From contig NZ_BFAQ01000029.1 of assembly GCF_002933855.1 (NCBI RefSeq), positions 1 through 64,000 of the forward strand: a stretch of DNA of 64,000 nt, in the 5' to 3' direction. Under the pieces are notes generated by a model, which did no database searches, was not told where the DNA came from, and worked only from the letters and a program-made list of their open reading frames with translations. The stretch is from Vibrio penaeicida (GTDB taxonomy: Bacteria; Pseudomonadota; Gammaproteobacteria; Enterobacterales; Vibrionaceae). Positions 8,251-17,771 of this stretch are shown here, one piece after another. The number at the start of each line of letters is the position of its first letter. The first letter of the stretch is position 1. The translations under genes were made by a program, and so were the position numbers.

Positions 8251-8782
8251 TGCTTTCTAAGTCCTAGTTTTAGTCCGTAAATATAAGCAGGTAGGTTATT
8301 TTCCTGCCCACTTAGGGATGCGAATAACATCATGCAGATATCTGTGTGATTTCATTCGCATTTATAAGGTGAGGAATTTGTACCCTTAAAGTTCAGGTTG
8401 CCGTTAGTAAAATGATATAAAATCAAATAATGAACATTGTTTTTTTAGATCTTTAAGGTTCTATTTTCCTTTTAAAACATTATGTTGTGATTTTTTTTGT
8501 TTTTTTTCTCATTTAATTTTTTTATATTTTTTTATATGAATTATGTTTAGTTTGCTGGAAATTTATAATTGTGGTGATTAAGTAAGGCTGGAGAAATCCG
8601 TCAATTTAAGGTTTTGTGACTCACAACTTTTGAAATACGTGACCTTGCGAAAAAGTTTGATTACACTAATTGAAAAGTGAACCATTTGCCCCGCCTCATA
8701 CTCGCACCTTGGGTAGGAGAGGGGTTTTGTTGTCTGAAGATTCTGGCAAATACACTAAGTCAGATATCTGTTGAGGTATAAG
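8251..8782. promoter_or_regulatory. AT-rich divergent control region between porin and greA
   Basis: About 530 bases without a convincing gene. The central part (8440-8570) is extremely T-rich on the plus strand with runs of up to eight or nine T, suited to H-NS or ToxR-like binding upstream of the porin. The right end (about 8690-8780) carries the greA leader, including GC-rich pieces and the GAGG ribosome-binding site at 8773-8776. I could not assign precise promoters. Confidence 0.5.
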
Positions 8783-9256
8783 ATGGAAAAAGTTCCAATG
8801 ACTGCTCGTGGCGAGCAGAAACTACGCGAAGAACTGGAAACGTTGATGAAACGTCGTCCATTGATTTCTGAAGCAATCGCAGAAGCTCGTGAGCTGGGTG
8901 ATCTAAAAGAGAACGCAGAGTATCATGCGGCTCGTGAAGAGCAGGGCATATGTGAAGCTCAGATTCGTGATATTGAATACAAACTCTCGGTTGCACAAGT
9001 TATTGATGTGACCAAGATGGAAAACACTGGCAAAGTGATTTTTGGTACAACGGTGACCTTGGTGGATATTGATACAGACCAAGAGAGCACATACCAAATT
9101 GTTGGTGATGATGAAGCAGAGATTAAAGCTGGGAAAATTTCTGTTAGCTCCCCAATTGCCCGTGGTCTAATTGGTAAAGTAGAAGGTGATGAAGTTACCA
9201 TTACTACGCCTGGTGGCATCAAAGACTACGACATCGCAAAGGTTGAATACTTATAA
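8783..9256 (+). CDS. greA: transcription elongation factor GreA
   Basis: Rescues backtracked RNA polymerase by stimulating cleavage of the transcript 3' end. The 157-residue protein shows the N-terminal coiled coil with the conserved acidic tip ([12 protein letters not shown], about residues 39-50) and the C-terminal FKBP-like domain ([16 protein letters not shown]). I chose ATG 8783, which follows GAGG at the right distance and matches the family start MEKVPMT; an in-frame TTG at 8771 would overlap the ribosome-binding site. Confidence 0.95.
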   Translation: MEKVPMTARGEQKLREELETLMKRRPLISEAIAEARELGDLKENAEYHAAREEQGICEAQIRDIEYKLSVAQVIDVTKMENTGKVIFGTTVTLVDIDTDQESTYQIVGDDEAEIKAGKISVSSPIARGLIGKVEGDEVTITTPGGIKDYDIAKVEYL

Positions 9257-9304
9257 ACAGATTTTTTATTGGACCTTTTATCGAAGGAATAAAAAATCTT
9301 GGAA

Positions 9305-9335
9305 TATAAAAAAGGTCGCCAATGCGACCTTTTTT
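9305..9335 (+). terminator. bidirectional terminator greA / yhbY
   Basis: AAAAGGTCGC / GCGACCTTTTTT with a short CAAT loop, flanked by A- and T-runs, between convergent genes. Confidence 0.88.
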
Positions 9336-9372
9336 AATTGAAACAACAAGTTGGTGCTTCAAGGGCAATCCG

Positions 9373-9669
9373 TTATTTACGAGGAATCTCGATTTTTCGT
9401 TCCTCAGACTGACGGTACAGAACCAGTACTTTACCAATGGTTTGTACTTTTTCAGCTTTAGTCTCACGTACAATCGCGTCAATAATGAGAACTTTTGTTT
9501 CCCTGTCTTCAGAGGCAACTTTTACTTTGATCAGCTCATGATGGTCTAGAGCCAGTTCTATTTCAGCAAGCACGGCTTCGGTCAATCCATTGGCACCCAT
9601 AAGTACCACAGGTTTTAAACTGTGAGCTAGGCCTTTCAAATACTGCTTTTGTTTGGTGCTTAGGTTCAT
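9373..9669 (-). CDS. yhbY: ribosome assembly RNA-binding protein YhbY (CRM domain)
   Basis: A 98-residue single CRM-domain protein that binds the pre-50S ribosomal subunit. The opening LSTKQKQYLKGLAHSLKP and the GANGLT motif are characteristic; E. coli YhbY has 97 residues. The start at 9669 (MNLSTK) matches the family; the open frame extends 18 codons upstream without support. It is divergent from rlmE, the standard arrangement. Confidence 0.93.
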   Translation of the reverse strand: MNLSTKQKQYLKGLAHSLKPVVLMGANGLTEAVLAEIELALDHHELIKVKVASEDRETKVLIIDAIVRETKAEKVQTIGKVLVLYRQSEERKIEIPRK

Positions 9670-9792
9670 TGTGCGCCCAATTTTCTTTAATATAAGGGTT
9701 GAAAACCGCCATTTTAACGCCATCTATCCCTGAAGACTATAATTTCTACCATACTTATTTGGTGGATGGTCATCCAAGCAATTAGGAATCGA

Positions 9793-10422
9793 ATGAGTAA
9801 ACAGAAACACTCAGCTAGCTCTGGTCGCTGGTTGAAAGAACATTTCGATGATAAATACGTAAATGAAGCAAAGAAGAAAGGTTATCGTTCACGTGCTATC
9901 TTCAAAATTGAAGAAATTCAAGGTAAAGATAAACTATTGAAACCTGGAATGACCGTTGTCGATCTTGGTGCTGCGCCTGGTGGTTGGTCTCAATACGCCG
10001 CTAAACACGTAGGACAAGAAGGACAGGTCATAGCTTGTGACATTTTACCTATGGATTCGATCGCTGGCGTTGCCTTTTTGCAAGGTGATTTCCGTGAAGA
10101 CGCTGTTCTTGAAGCACTTCTAGAGCGAATTCAACCAGATATGGTTGATGTTGTTATGTCAGATATGGCGCCCAATATGGCTGGTAACCTTTCGGTAGAC
10201 CAACCTAGAGCTATGTATTTGGTGGAACTAGCGTTGGATATGTGTCGACAAGTTCTGGCTCCAAATGGTAGTTTCGTTGTTAAGGTATTTCAGGGCGAAG
10301 GCTTTGATCAATACGTTAAAGATGTGCGAGACATGTTTAAGACCGTAAAAATAAGAAAGCCAGACTCTTCGAGAGCTCGCTCAAGAGAAGTCTATATTGT
10401 AGCGACTGGTTACAAAGGCTAG
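9793..10422 (+). CDS. rlmE: 23S rRNA 2'-O-methyltransferase (U2552) RlmE/FtsJ
   Basis: Methylates the 2'-OH of U2552 in 23S rRNA using S-adenosylmethionine. The SAM-binding motif [15 protein letters not shown], the catalytic-region SDMAPN and the VVKVFQGEG lysine segment are present; the length of 209 residues is normal. ATG 9793 ([13 protein letters not shown]) follows AGGAATCG. The gene is followed about 95 bases later by ftsH, the classical heat-shock pair. Confidence 0.95.
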   Translation: MSKQKHSASSGRWLKEHFDDKYVNEAKKKGYRSRAIFKIEEIQGKDKLLKPGMTVVDLGAAPGGWSQYAAKHVGQEGQVIACDILPMDSIAGVAFLQGDFREDAVLEALLERIQPDMVDVVMSDMAPNMAGNLSVDQPRAMYLVELALDMCRQVLAPNGSFVVKVFQGEGFDQYVKDVRDMFKTVKIRKPDSSRARSREVYIVATGYKG

Positions 10423-10518
10423 CTTACGTTTACAAAGAGCAATTTAACACTATAGCTACAGCGTATAAACTGTAGTACCCTACCTTTAATTACAATTAGT
10501 TATCGAGAGGCTGACACC

Positions 10519-12471
10519 TTGAGTGACATGGCAAAAAATTTAATTTTGTGGCTAGTAATCGCCGTAGTCTTGATGTCGGTTTTCCAGAGCTTTGGCCCTG
10601 GGGAAAATAGCGGCAGAACAGTGGATTACACCACATTTGTACAAGAAGTTGGCCAAGGCCAGATTCGAGAAGCTCAATTCAAAGACAGAGAAATCACGTA
10701 CTACCGTCGTGATAACACTCGCTATGTGACTTACATGCCTGTGTACGACAGTAAGCTGCTTGATGATTTGATTAATAAGAATGTAAAAGTAGTCGGTACT
10801 CCGCCAGAAGAGCAGAGTTTACTTGGTACTATCTTTATTTCTTGGTTCCCAATGATTTTATTGATTGGTGTGTGGATTTTCTTCATGCGTCAAATGCAAG
10901 GCGGTGGCGGTAAAGGTGCCATGTCTTTCGGTAAGAGCAAAGCTCGTATGATGAGCGAAGAACAAATCAAAACCACTTTTGCTGATGTTGCAGGCTGTGA
11001 TGAAGCAAAAGAAGATGTTAAAGAATTGGTTGATTACTTACGTGACCCGAGCCGTTTCCAAAAGTTGGGTGGTAAGATCCCTACCGGTGTTTTAATGGTT
11101 GGTCCTCCGGGTACGGGTAAAACTTTGCTTGCTAAAGCCATTGCTGGTGAAGCCAAAGTACCGTTCTTTACGATATCAGGTTCAGATTTCGTCGAAATGT
11201 TCGTCGGTGTTGGTGCATCCCGTGTGCGTGACATGTTTGAACAAGCGAAGAAAGCCGCGCCTTGTATCATCTTTATTGACGAAATCGATGCTGTAGGTCG
11301 CCAACGTGGTGCTGGTGTTGGTGGTGGTCATGATGAGCGTGAACAAACATTGAACCAAATGCTGGTTGAAATGGATGGTTTTGAAGGTAACGAAGGTATC
11401 ATTGTTATCGCCGCTACTAACCGTCCAGACGTTCTTGACCCTGCATTACTTCGACCTGGTCGTTTTGACCGTCAAGTTGTCGTTGGTTTACCAGATGTAC
11501 GCGGTCGTGAACAAATTCTTAAAGTTCACATGCGTAAAGTACCGCTGGCTGGTGACGTCGAGCCATCTTTGATTGCTCGTGGTACACCTGGTTTCTCTGG
11601 TGCAGACTTAGCGAACCTTGTTAACGAAGCCGCTCTATTCGCAGCTCGTGGAAACAAACGCAACGTATCAATGGTTGAGTTTGAACTTGCTAAAGACAAA
11701 ATCATGATGGGTGCAGAACGTCGCTCGATGGTTATGTCAGAAGACATTAAAGAATCCACTGCGTATCACGAAGCGGGTCACGCTATTGTTGGTCGTTTGG
11801 TTCCAGAGCACGATCCTGTTTACAAAGTGTCTATCATTCCACGTGGTCGTGCGTTGGGTGTCACTATGTATTTACCAGAAAGTGATCGTGTTAGTATGTC
11901 TCGTCAGCACCTAGAATCGATGATCTCAAGTTTATATGGTGGTCGTCTAGCCGAAGAGCTTATCTACGGTTCTGATAAAGTATCAACAGGTGCTTCAAAC
12001 GATATTGAACGTGCAACAGACATTGCTCGTAAAATGGTGACTCAATGGGGGTTCTCGGACAAACTTGGTCCTCTGCTTTATGCAGAAGATGAAGGTGAGG
12101 TATTCCTAGGTCGTAGCGTGACTCAAACTAAACATGTTTCTGATGATACGGCAAAACTTATCGATGACGAAGTTCGCAATATTATTGACCGTAACTATGA
12201 TCGCGCAAAAGTCATTCTTGAAGCGAACATGGATATAATGCATTCAATGAAAGATGCATTGATGAAATATGAAACGATTGACGCCGGACAGATCGACGAC
12301 CTAATGGAGCGAAAAGAAGACGTTCGTGAACCAGCAGGTTGGGGCGATCAAACTCGCGCTCAAGAAGAGTCAAACAACGAGAAGAAAGCACAGCCTAATA
12401 AAGAAGAAAAAGACGAAGAAGAAAAACCTTCAGTCCCTTCTGATGAAAGTGCCGACAAAAACGTTGAGTAA
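10519..12471 (+). CDS. ftsH: ATP-dependent zinc metalloprotease FtsH
   Basis: Membrane-anchored hexameric AAA+ protease that degrades unassembled membrane proteins and regulatory substrates. Two N-terminal membrane helices (about residues 5-24 and 100-120) flank a periplasmic domain. Walker A GPPGTGKT, Walker [12 protein letters not shown], the second region of homology and the zinc motif HEAGH are intact. The C-terminal tail is long and charged. The TTG at 10519 gives MSDMAKNLI, the family form; the ATG at 10528 is an alternative. Confidence 0.96.
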   Translation: MSDMAKNLILWLVIAVVLMSVFQSFGPGENSGRTVDYTTFVQEVGQGQIREAQFKDREITYYRRDNTRYVTYMPVYDSKLLDDLINKNVKVVGTPPEEQSLLGTIFISWFPMILLIGVWIFFMRQMQGGGGKGAMSFGKSKARMMSEEQIKTTFADVAGCDEAKEDVKELVDYLRDPSRFQKLGGKIPTGVLMVGPPGTGKTLLAKAIAGEAKVPFFTISGSDFVEMFVGVGASRVRDMFEQAKKAAPCIIFIDEIDAVGRQRGAGVGGGHDEREQTLNQMLVEMDGFEGNEGIIVIAATNRPDVLDPALLRPGRFDRQVVVGLPDVRGREQILKVHMRKVPLAGDVEPSLIARGTPGFSGADLANLVNEAALFAARGNKRNVSMVEFELAKDKIMMGAERRSMVMSEDIKESTAYHEAGHAIVGRLVPEHDPVYKVSIIPRGRALGVTMYLPESDRVSMSRQHLESMISSLYGGRLAEELIYGSDKVSTGASNDIERATDIARKMVTQWGFSDKLGPLLYAEDEGEVFLGRSVTQTKHVSDDTAKLIDDEVRNIIDRNYDRAKVILEANMDIMHSMKDALMKYETIDAGQIDDLMERKEDVREPAGWGDQTRAQEESNNEKKAQPNKEEKDEEEKPSVPSDESADKNVE

Positions 12472-12486
12472 AGAATAGTTAAATAC

Positions 12487-12514
12487 AAACCCCGAGGAAA
12501 CTCGGGGTTTTTCT
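12487..12514 (+). terminator. Rho-independent terminator after ftsH
   Basis: AAACCCCGAG / CTCGGGGTTT with a GAAA loop and following T-run. It lies 16 bases after ftsH and 16 before folP, so folP may be served by read-through or its own promoter. Confidence 0.88.
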
Positions 12515-12529
12515 GTTTCTAGAGTAGTC

Positions 12530-13360
12530 ATGTTTATACGATCCAATAATAAAGAACTCGATTTAAGCAGCCCCCATATTATGGGGATATTGAACGTAAC
12601 CCCCGACTCATTTTCAGATGGCGGTCAGTTCAATCGTATTGACGATGCTTTAAACCAAGCGCGTTCAATGATATTGGCAGGCGCTACGATCATTGATATT
12701 GGTGGAGAATCAACTCGACCAGGTGCTCCAGACGTTACGCTAGACGAAGAGCTTGAACGTGTTATTCCTGTCATCAAAGCATTAAGAGCAGAATCTGATG
12801 TATGGATATCTATTGATACCAGTAAAGCGGAGGTTATGCGACAAGCTACTTCTGCGGGGGCAGATATCATCAACGACGTGAGAGCGCTTCAAGAGCCCGG
12901 TGCTTTGCAAGTTGCAGCTCAAGCTAATGTGCCGGTGTGCCTCATGCATATGCAGGGGCAACCTAGAACCATGCAAGAAAACCCCAAATATCAAGATCTC
13001 TTGGAAGATGTCGAGGCATTTCTAGCAGAGCGTATTGCTGCTTGTGAAAGTGCAGGGATAGAGCGTGGACAATTGATTTTAGATCCAGGGTTTGGATTCG
13101 GTAAAACGATTGAACACAATTACCATTTGTTAGCAAATCTAGAGCAGTTCCATCGCTTTGAATTACCTATCCTCGCTGGAATGTCTCGTAAATCAATGAT
13201 ATTTAAGCTTTTAGGTAAGGAACCGAAAGAATGCCTAATTGGCAGTGTTACATGTGCAAGTATCTCTGCACTGAAAGGTGCTCAGATCATTCGTGTTCAC
13301 GATGTGGCCGAGACGGTTGAAGCGATAAAAATTATCAATACAATCAGTACAAACCAATAG
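12530..13360 (+). CDS. folP: dihydropteroate synthase
   Basis: Joins p-aminobenzoate to hydroxymethyl-dihydropterin diphosphate in folate synthesis; the sulfonamide target. The signatures GILNVTPDSFSDGG, DIGGESTRPGA, LDPGFGFGK and GMSRKS are all present in a 276-residue TIM barrel. It precedes glmM by 18 bases, a conserved pair. Confidence 0.95.
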   Translation: MFIRSNNKELDLSSPHIMGILNVTPDSFSDGGQFNRIDDALNQARSMILAGATIIDIGGESTRPGAPDVTLDEELERVIPVIKALRAESDVWISIDTSKAEVMRQATSAGADIINDVRALQEPGALQVAAQANVPVCLMHMQGQPRTMQENPKYQDLLEDVEAFLAERIAACESAGIERGQLILDPGFGFGKTIEHNYHLLANLEQFHRFELPILAGMSRKSMIFKLLGKEPKECLIGSVTCASISALKGAQIIRVHDVAETVEAIKIINTISTNQ

Positions 13361-13378
13361 AAATTATTAGGAAATATT

Positions 13379-14716
13379 ATGTCTAAAAGGCGCTATTTTG
13401 GTACGGACGGTGTTCGTGGGAAGGTAGGACAATACCCAATCACTCCCGATTTTGTATTAAAGCTTGGCTGGGCTGCTGGTCGCGTACTTGCAAAGCAAGG
13501 GACAAAAAAAGTCATCATCGGTAAAGATACGCGTATTTCTGGTTACATGTTGGAATCTGCGCTTGAAGCAGGTCTTGCAGCAGCAGGGCTACAAGCTACA
13601 TTTACAGGTCCGATGCCGACACCTGCCGTGGCTTATTTGACTCAAACATTCCGTGCTGAAGCTGGCATTGTTATTTCCGCATCTCACAATCCGTACTACG
13701 ACAATGGCATCAAATTCTTCTCATCTGAGGGGACAAAATTGCCAGATGACATTGAATTAGCGATTGAAGCTGAGTTAGACAAAGACATTGAATGTGTTGA
13801 ATCAGCACTGCTCGGTAAAGCATCACGACTCAATGATGCTGCGGGTCGTTACATTGAATTTTGTAAGAGCACATTCCCAAATGAATTGAGCTTAGCTGGG
13901 CAAAAGATTGTTGTGGATTGCGCGCATGGTGCAACTTACCACATCGCTCCTAGTGTTTTTAAAGAGCTCGGCGCAGAAGTTATCGCAATGGGTATCGAAC
14001 CCAACGGCACTAACATCAACGATGAAGTGGGTGCGACAGATGTTCGTGCGTTGCAAAAACGAGTGATTGAGGAGCAGGCAAATCTTGGCTTGGCTTTTGA
14101 TGGCGATGGTGATCGTATCATCATGGTTGATGAGCTTGGAAACAAGATTGATGGCGATCAGATTGCTTACATCATTGCACGTGATGCACTCCGTCGCGGT
14201 GAGCTAAAAGGTGGCGTAGTTGGCACGTTGATGACGAATCTTGGTATGGAAAATGGTCTCAAGCAACTGGGTATTCCATTTGTGCGAGCAGCAGTTGGTG
14301 ACCGCTATGTAATGGAGCAACTACTAGCCAAAGGCTGGAAAATCGGTGCAGAAAACTCTGGGCATGTGATCTTGTTGGACAAAGTGACGACAGGTGATGC
14401 AATCGTCGCAGCATTGCAAGTGTTGGCATCAGTTGTTGATAGTGAAATGACTTTGAATGAGCTTTCTCAAGGGATGACGTTATATCCTCAAGTATTAGAG
14501 AATGTTCGATTTAGTGGAGAATCAAATCCTCTTGAAGCTCAGGCTGTAAAAGATGCAGTGATTGCGGTTGAGTCCAAATTGGGTGAAAAAGGTCGAGTGC
14601 TTTTGAGAAAGTCCGGTACAGAACCTCTTCTTCGTGTCATGGTTGAGGGCGAAGATGCCGAACTTGTACAGAAATCGGCACTAGAGATAGCAGAAGCGGT
14701 AAAAGCGAGCTGTTGA
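13379..14716 (+). CDS. glmM: phosphoglucosamine mutase
   Basis: Interconverts glucosamine 6-phosphate and glucosamine 1-phosphate for UDP-GlcNAc and cell-wall synthesis. The phosphoserine loop [12 protein letters not shown] (about residue 100) and the metal loop DGDGDR are present, together with the C-terminal [15 protein letters not shown] phosphate-binding motif. Length 445 is typical. Confidence 0.95.
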   Translation: MSKRRYFGTDGVRGKVGQYPITPDFVLKLGWAAGRVLAKQGTKKVIIGKDTRISGYMLESALEAGLAAAGLQATFTGPMPTPAVAYLTQTFRAEAGIVISASHNPYYDNGIKFFSSEGTKLPDDIELAIEAELDKDIECVESALLGKASRLNDAAGRYIEFCKSTFPNELSLAGQKIVVDCAHGATYHIAPSVFKELGAEVIAMGIEPNGTNINDEVGATDVRALQKRVIEEQANLGLAFDGDGDRIIMVDELGNKIDGDQIAYIIARDALRRGELKGGVVGTLMTNLGMENGLKQLGIPFVRAAVGDRYVMEQLLAKGWKIGAENSGHVILLDKVTTGDAIVAALQVLASVVDSEMTLNELSQGMTLYPQVLENVRFSGESNPLEAQAVKDAVIAVESKLGEKGRVLLRKSGTEPLLRVMVEGEDAELVQKSALEIAEAVKASC

Positions 14717-14730
14717 TCTAAACGATATAC

Positions 14731-14756
14731 AAGCCAAAGTTTTGCTTTGGCTTTAT
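14731..14756 (+). terminator. weak terminator after glmM
   Basis: AAGCCAAAG (14731-14739) pairs with CTTTGGCTT (14745-14753) across a TTTTG loop, but the T-run after it is short. Confidence 0.55.
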
Positions 14757-14983
14757 GACTCTAAATTAGGTTTGTGTTTTTGGTTAAGCTTCTTTTTTTA
14801 GCGCTTTGCTAATATTTTGACCACTTAAGCCCTAAGCTTTACAATTTAGTGAATTTTTACTTGTCAGCGTAAAAGGCATTCGATAGTATTGCTCCGCCTT
14901 CGAAAGGGAGGTGCGCTAGCTTTGTCTCTGTGCTTATTCAGTACGACGGCGCTGGCTCAACAATTTGGAACATAGGTGGAAGA

Positions 14984-15328
14984 ATGTTTACAGTTCTACT
15001 TGTGATTTACCTGTTGGCAGCGGTTGGTGTTATTGGCCTAGTGTTGATTCAACAAGGTAAAGGCGCAGACATGGGAGCTTCGTTCGGAGCTGGCGGTTCA
15101 AACACAGTGTTTGGCGCGAGTGGCTCAGGAAATTTCCTAACCCGAACAACTGCAGTTTTTGCGGTAGTATTTTTTATCGTTAGTTTGGTTCTAGGTCGCA
15201 TGTCTACAAACAGCGGCGAAACAGAAAGTATTCTAGCGAACCCTAGCCAGGCTGCATCATCTATTGAGCAACCGGCTGATGTAACGAGTGAAATTCCTGC
15301 CGAAAGTGGCGACGAAATTCCTCAATAA
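14984..15328 (+). CDS. secG: protein-export membrane protein SecG
   Basis: Auxiliary subunit of the SecYEG translocon. The 114-residue protein has two membrane helices (about residues 2-22 and 52-72) and the conserved QQGKGADMGASFGAGGSNTVFGASGSGNFL loop, here given in parts: QQGKGADMGASF, then SNTVFGASGSGNFLTR. ATG 14984 has AGGTGGA upstream; the open frame extends 18 codons further without family support. It lies directly before two tRNA genes. Confidence 0.93.
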   Translation: MFTVLLVIYLLAAVGVIGLVLIQQGKGADMGASFGAGGSNTVFGASGSGNFLTRTTAVFAVVFFIVSLVLGRMSTNSGETESILANPSQAASSIEQPADVTSEIPAESGDEIPQ

Positions 15329-15337
15329 AGAATTTAT

Positions 15338-15421
15338 GCCGAGATGGTGAAATTGGTAGACACGCTAGCATGAGGTGCTAGTGCCTTTGGTGTGAGGGTT
15401 CGAGTCCCTCTCTCGGCACCA
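15338..15421 (+). tRNA. tRNA-Leu (anticodon GAG)
   Basis: 84 bases with acceptor stem GCCGAGA / TCTCGGC, a variable arm of leucine type, GGTTCGAGTCC T-loop and encoded 3' CCA. The anticodon loop ATGAGGT gives GAG, reading CUC/CUU. Confidence 0.95.
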
Positions 15422-15435
15422 TAAGTTCTGCAAAC

Positions 15436-15463
15436 TTGTAAATTACTGCCTTGGGCGTATAAT
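15436..15463 (+). promoter_or_regulatory. promoter of tRNA-fMet / rimP-nusA-infB operon
   Basis: Perfect -10 TATAAT at 15458-15463 and -35-like TTGTAA at 15436-15441 with a 16-base spacer, followed by the initiator tRNA about 15 bases later. This mirrors the metY-nusA operon start in E. coli. Confidence 0.7.
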
Positions 15464-15477
15464 GCTCAGCAGTCGGA

Positions 15478-15554
<77 letters not shown>

Positions 15555-15657
15555 ATTTCTAGCAAGTGATGTTGCTAAAGTTGGATGCAAGTTTGAGCGG
15601 TTTTACCTAACCGCAAGCTGAACAAAATAATGTTCAGCTATATCAGGGTCCAGCAAC

Positions 15658-15684
15658 AAAAACCCCGACTAATCGGGGTTTTTT
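15658..15684 (+). terminator. terminator / attenuator between tRNA-fMet and rimP
   Basis: AAAAACCCCGA / TCGGGGTTTTTT with a CTAA loop, followed by T. As in E. coli, partial read-through probably feeds the rimP-nusA-infB genes. Confidence 0.85.
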
Positions 15685-15788
15685 GTTATTTGTATTTTGT
15701 ACTGTGCAAAATATGAGTAATGCTCGGCTATTTGATAGGGCTATTAGCCCTTTTTTTGTTTCTAGAGTGGTTATCTAAGGGTGATTTC

Positions 15789-16244
15789 ATGACGGGTTTG
15801 GAAAGACAACTGACAGAAATGCTGGACGCGCCAGTGGCAGCATCTGGTTATGAGTTAGTTGGATTGGAGTTCATCCGTGCTGGTGAGCATTCAACATTGC
15901 GTATTTATATTGATCACGAGAACGGCATCAATGTAGATGACTGTGCAGAGGTAAGTCATCAGGTTAGCGCAGTGCTCGATGTTGAAGATCCTATTTCTGT
16001 CGCTTACAACCTTGAAGTATCTTCACCAGGTTTAGAAAGACCACTTTTTAAAGCAGAACACTATCAGCAATTTATAGGTCACGAGGTCAGCCTTGTCTTG
16101 AAAATGGCTATGGGCAACCGTCGTAAGTGGAAAGGTGTGATCGAAAGCATTGAAGGCGAAACGATCACAATCACAGTGGACAATGCGAAAGAAGAGTTTG
16201 CACTAAGCAACATTTCCAAAGCTAACCTGATCCCTAAGTTTTAA
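15789..16244 (+). CDS. rimP: ribosome maturation factor RimP
   Basis: Helps assemble the 30S ribosomal subunit. The 151-residue protein shows the family motifs [23 protein letters not shown] and [15 protein letters not shown] 15789 (MTGLERQL) fits the family length; an upstream in-frame ATG at 15720 would add a hydrophobic 23-residue stretch not usual for this soluble protein. First gene of the rimP-nusA-infB operon. Confidence 0.93.
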   Translation: MTGLERQLTEMLDAPVAASGYELVGLEFIRAGEHSTLRIYIDHENGINVDDCAEVSHQVSAVLDVEDPISVAYNLEVSSPGLERPLFKAEHYQQFIGHEVSLVLKMAMGNRRKWKGVIESIEGETITITVDNAKEEFALSNISKANLIPKF

Positions 16245-16262
16245 GTCTTAAGAGGCTAGAGA

Positions 16263-17750
16263 ATGAACAGAGAAATTTTAGCGGTAGTAGAAGCTGTTTC
16301 TAATGAGAAAGCGGTTCCTCGTGAGCGTATTTTTGAAGCTCTAGAAATCGCATTAGCTACGGCAACTAAGAAGAAATACGAGATTGAAATTGATGTTCGT
16401 GTTGCGATTGATCGCAAGACGGGTAATTTCGACACTTACCGCCGTTGGTTGGTTGTGGAAGAAGTAGAAAGCCCAACTAAAGAAATTTCACTGGAAGCAG
16501 CACAGTACGATGACGAAGAAATGGAACTGGGTAGCTTTGTAGAAGATGATATTGAGTCAGTAACATTCGACCGTATTACCACTCAAACCGCCAAGCAAGT
16601 TATTGTACAGAAAGTACGTGAAGCTGAACGTGCACAAATCGTTGAGCAGTTCATTGATAACGAAGGTGACCTAATCACTGGTGCGGTTAAAAAAGTAAAC
16701 CGTGAAACAGTTGTTCTTGACTTAGGTAATAATGCTGAAGCCGTCATTTTACGTGACGACCAACTTCCTCGTGAAAATTTCCGTCCAGGTGACCGCGTTC
16801 GTGGTCTACTGTACAAAGTTGCTCCTGAAGCGCGTGGTTTCCAACTGTTTGTCACTCGCTCTAAGCCTGAAATGCTATCTGAACTCTTCCGAGTGGAAGT
16901 GCCAGAGATTGCTGAAGAGCTAATTGAACTGAAAGGTGCAGCTCGCGATCCAGGTTCACGTGCAAAAATTGCAGTGAAAACAAACGACAGACGTATTGAC
17001 CCGGTTGGTGCTTGTGTAGGTATGCGTGGTGCACGTGTACAAGCAGTATCAGGTGAGTTAGGTGGTGAGCGCATCGACATCGTTCTTTGGGACGATAACC
17101 CTGCTCAGTTTGTTATCAACGCAATGGCGCCAGCAGATGTAGCTTCCATCATCGTAGATGAAGATGCACACGCAATGGATATTGCAGTTGAAGCCGATAA
17201 CTTGGCTCAAGCCATCGGTCGTAACGGTCAAAACGTACGTTTAGCATCTCAACTATCTGGTTGGGAACTGAACGTAATGACAGTAGAAGACCTAGAGAAG
17301 AAGCACCAAGAAGAATCTGGTGCGGCTATCGAGAACTTTATGAAGTACCTCGATATCGAACAAGATTTTGCAGAAATGCTCGTTGAAGAAGGTTTCTCAA
17401 CGCTAGAAGAAGTGGCTTATGTCCCAGTGAATGAACTTCTAGAAGTTGATGGACTAAACGAAGAGCTTGTAGAAGAATTGCGCCAACGTGCAAAAGATGC
17501 CCTAACTACGATCGCCTTGGCGAAAGAAGAGTCATTCGATGGTCTTGAGCCAGCGGAAGACCTACTTGCATTAGAAGGTTTAGAGCGCGAAATGGCTTTT
17601 AAACTTGCAGCGAAAGGTGTCGTAACACTTGAAGACTTAGCCGACCAGGGTACTGATGAGCTTGAAGGCATTGAAGACCTAACGGAAGAGCGTGCTGGTG
17701 AGCTAATTATGGCTGCACGTAACATCTGTTGGTTTGGCGACGAAGAATAA
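16263..17750 (+). CDS. nusA: transcription termination/antitermination factor NusA
   Basis: Binds RNA polymerase and nascent RNA to modulate pausing, termination and rRNA antitermination. In order: N-terminal RNAP-binding domain (1-125), S1 domain (about 135-200), KH domains (about 230-345, with [15 protein letters not shown] and [13 protein letters not shown]) and two acidic repeats at the C-terminus (about 365-495). Length 495 matches E. coli. Confidence 0.96.
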   Translation: MNREILAVVEAVSNEKAVPRERIFEALEIALATATKKKYEIEIDVRVAIDRKTGNFDTYRRWLVVEEVESPTKEISLEAAQYDDEEMELGSFVEDDIESVTFDRITTQTAKQVIVQKVREAERAQIVEQFIDNEGDLITGAVKKVNRETVVLDLGNNAEAVILRDDQLPRENFRPGDRVRGLLYKVAPEARGFQLFVTRSKPEMLSELFRVEVPEIAEELIELKGAARDPGSRAKIAVKTNDRRIDPVGACVGMRGARVQAVSGELGGERIDIVLWDDNPAQFVINAMAPADVASIIVDEDAHAMDIAVEADNLAQAIGRNGQNVRLASQLSGWELNVMTVEDLEKKHQEESGAAIENFMKYLDIEQDFAEMLVEEGFSTLEEVAYVPVNELLEVDGLNEELVEELRQRAKDALTTIALAKEESFDGLEPAEDLLALEGLEREMAFKLAAKGVVTLEDLADQGTDELEGIEDLTEERAGELIMAARNICWFGDEE

Positions 17751-17771
17751 ATTCAGCAAGGAGGAAGTGGC

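Noticed and set aside
16583-17080. 165-codon minus-strand open frame within nusA
   Set aside because: Shadow of the nusA coding strand; protein is Ser/Arg-rich without any family features.
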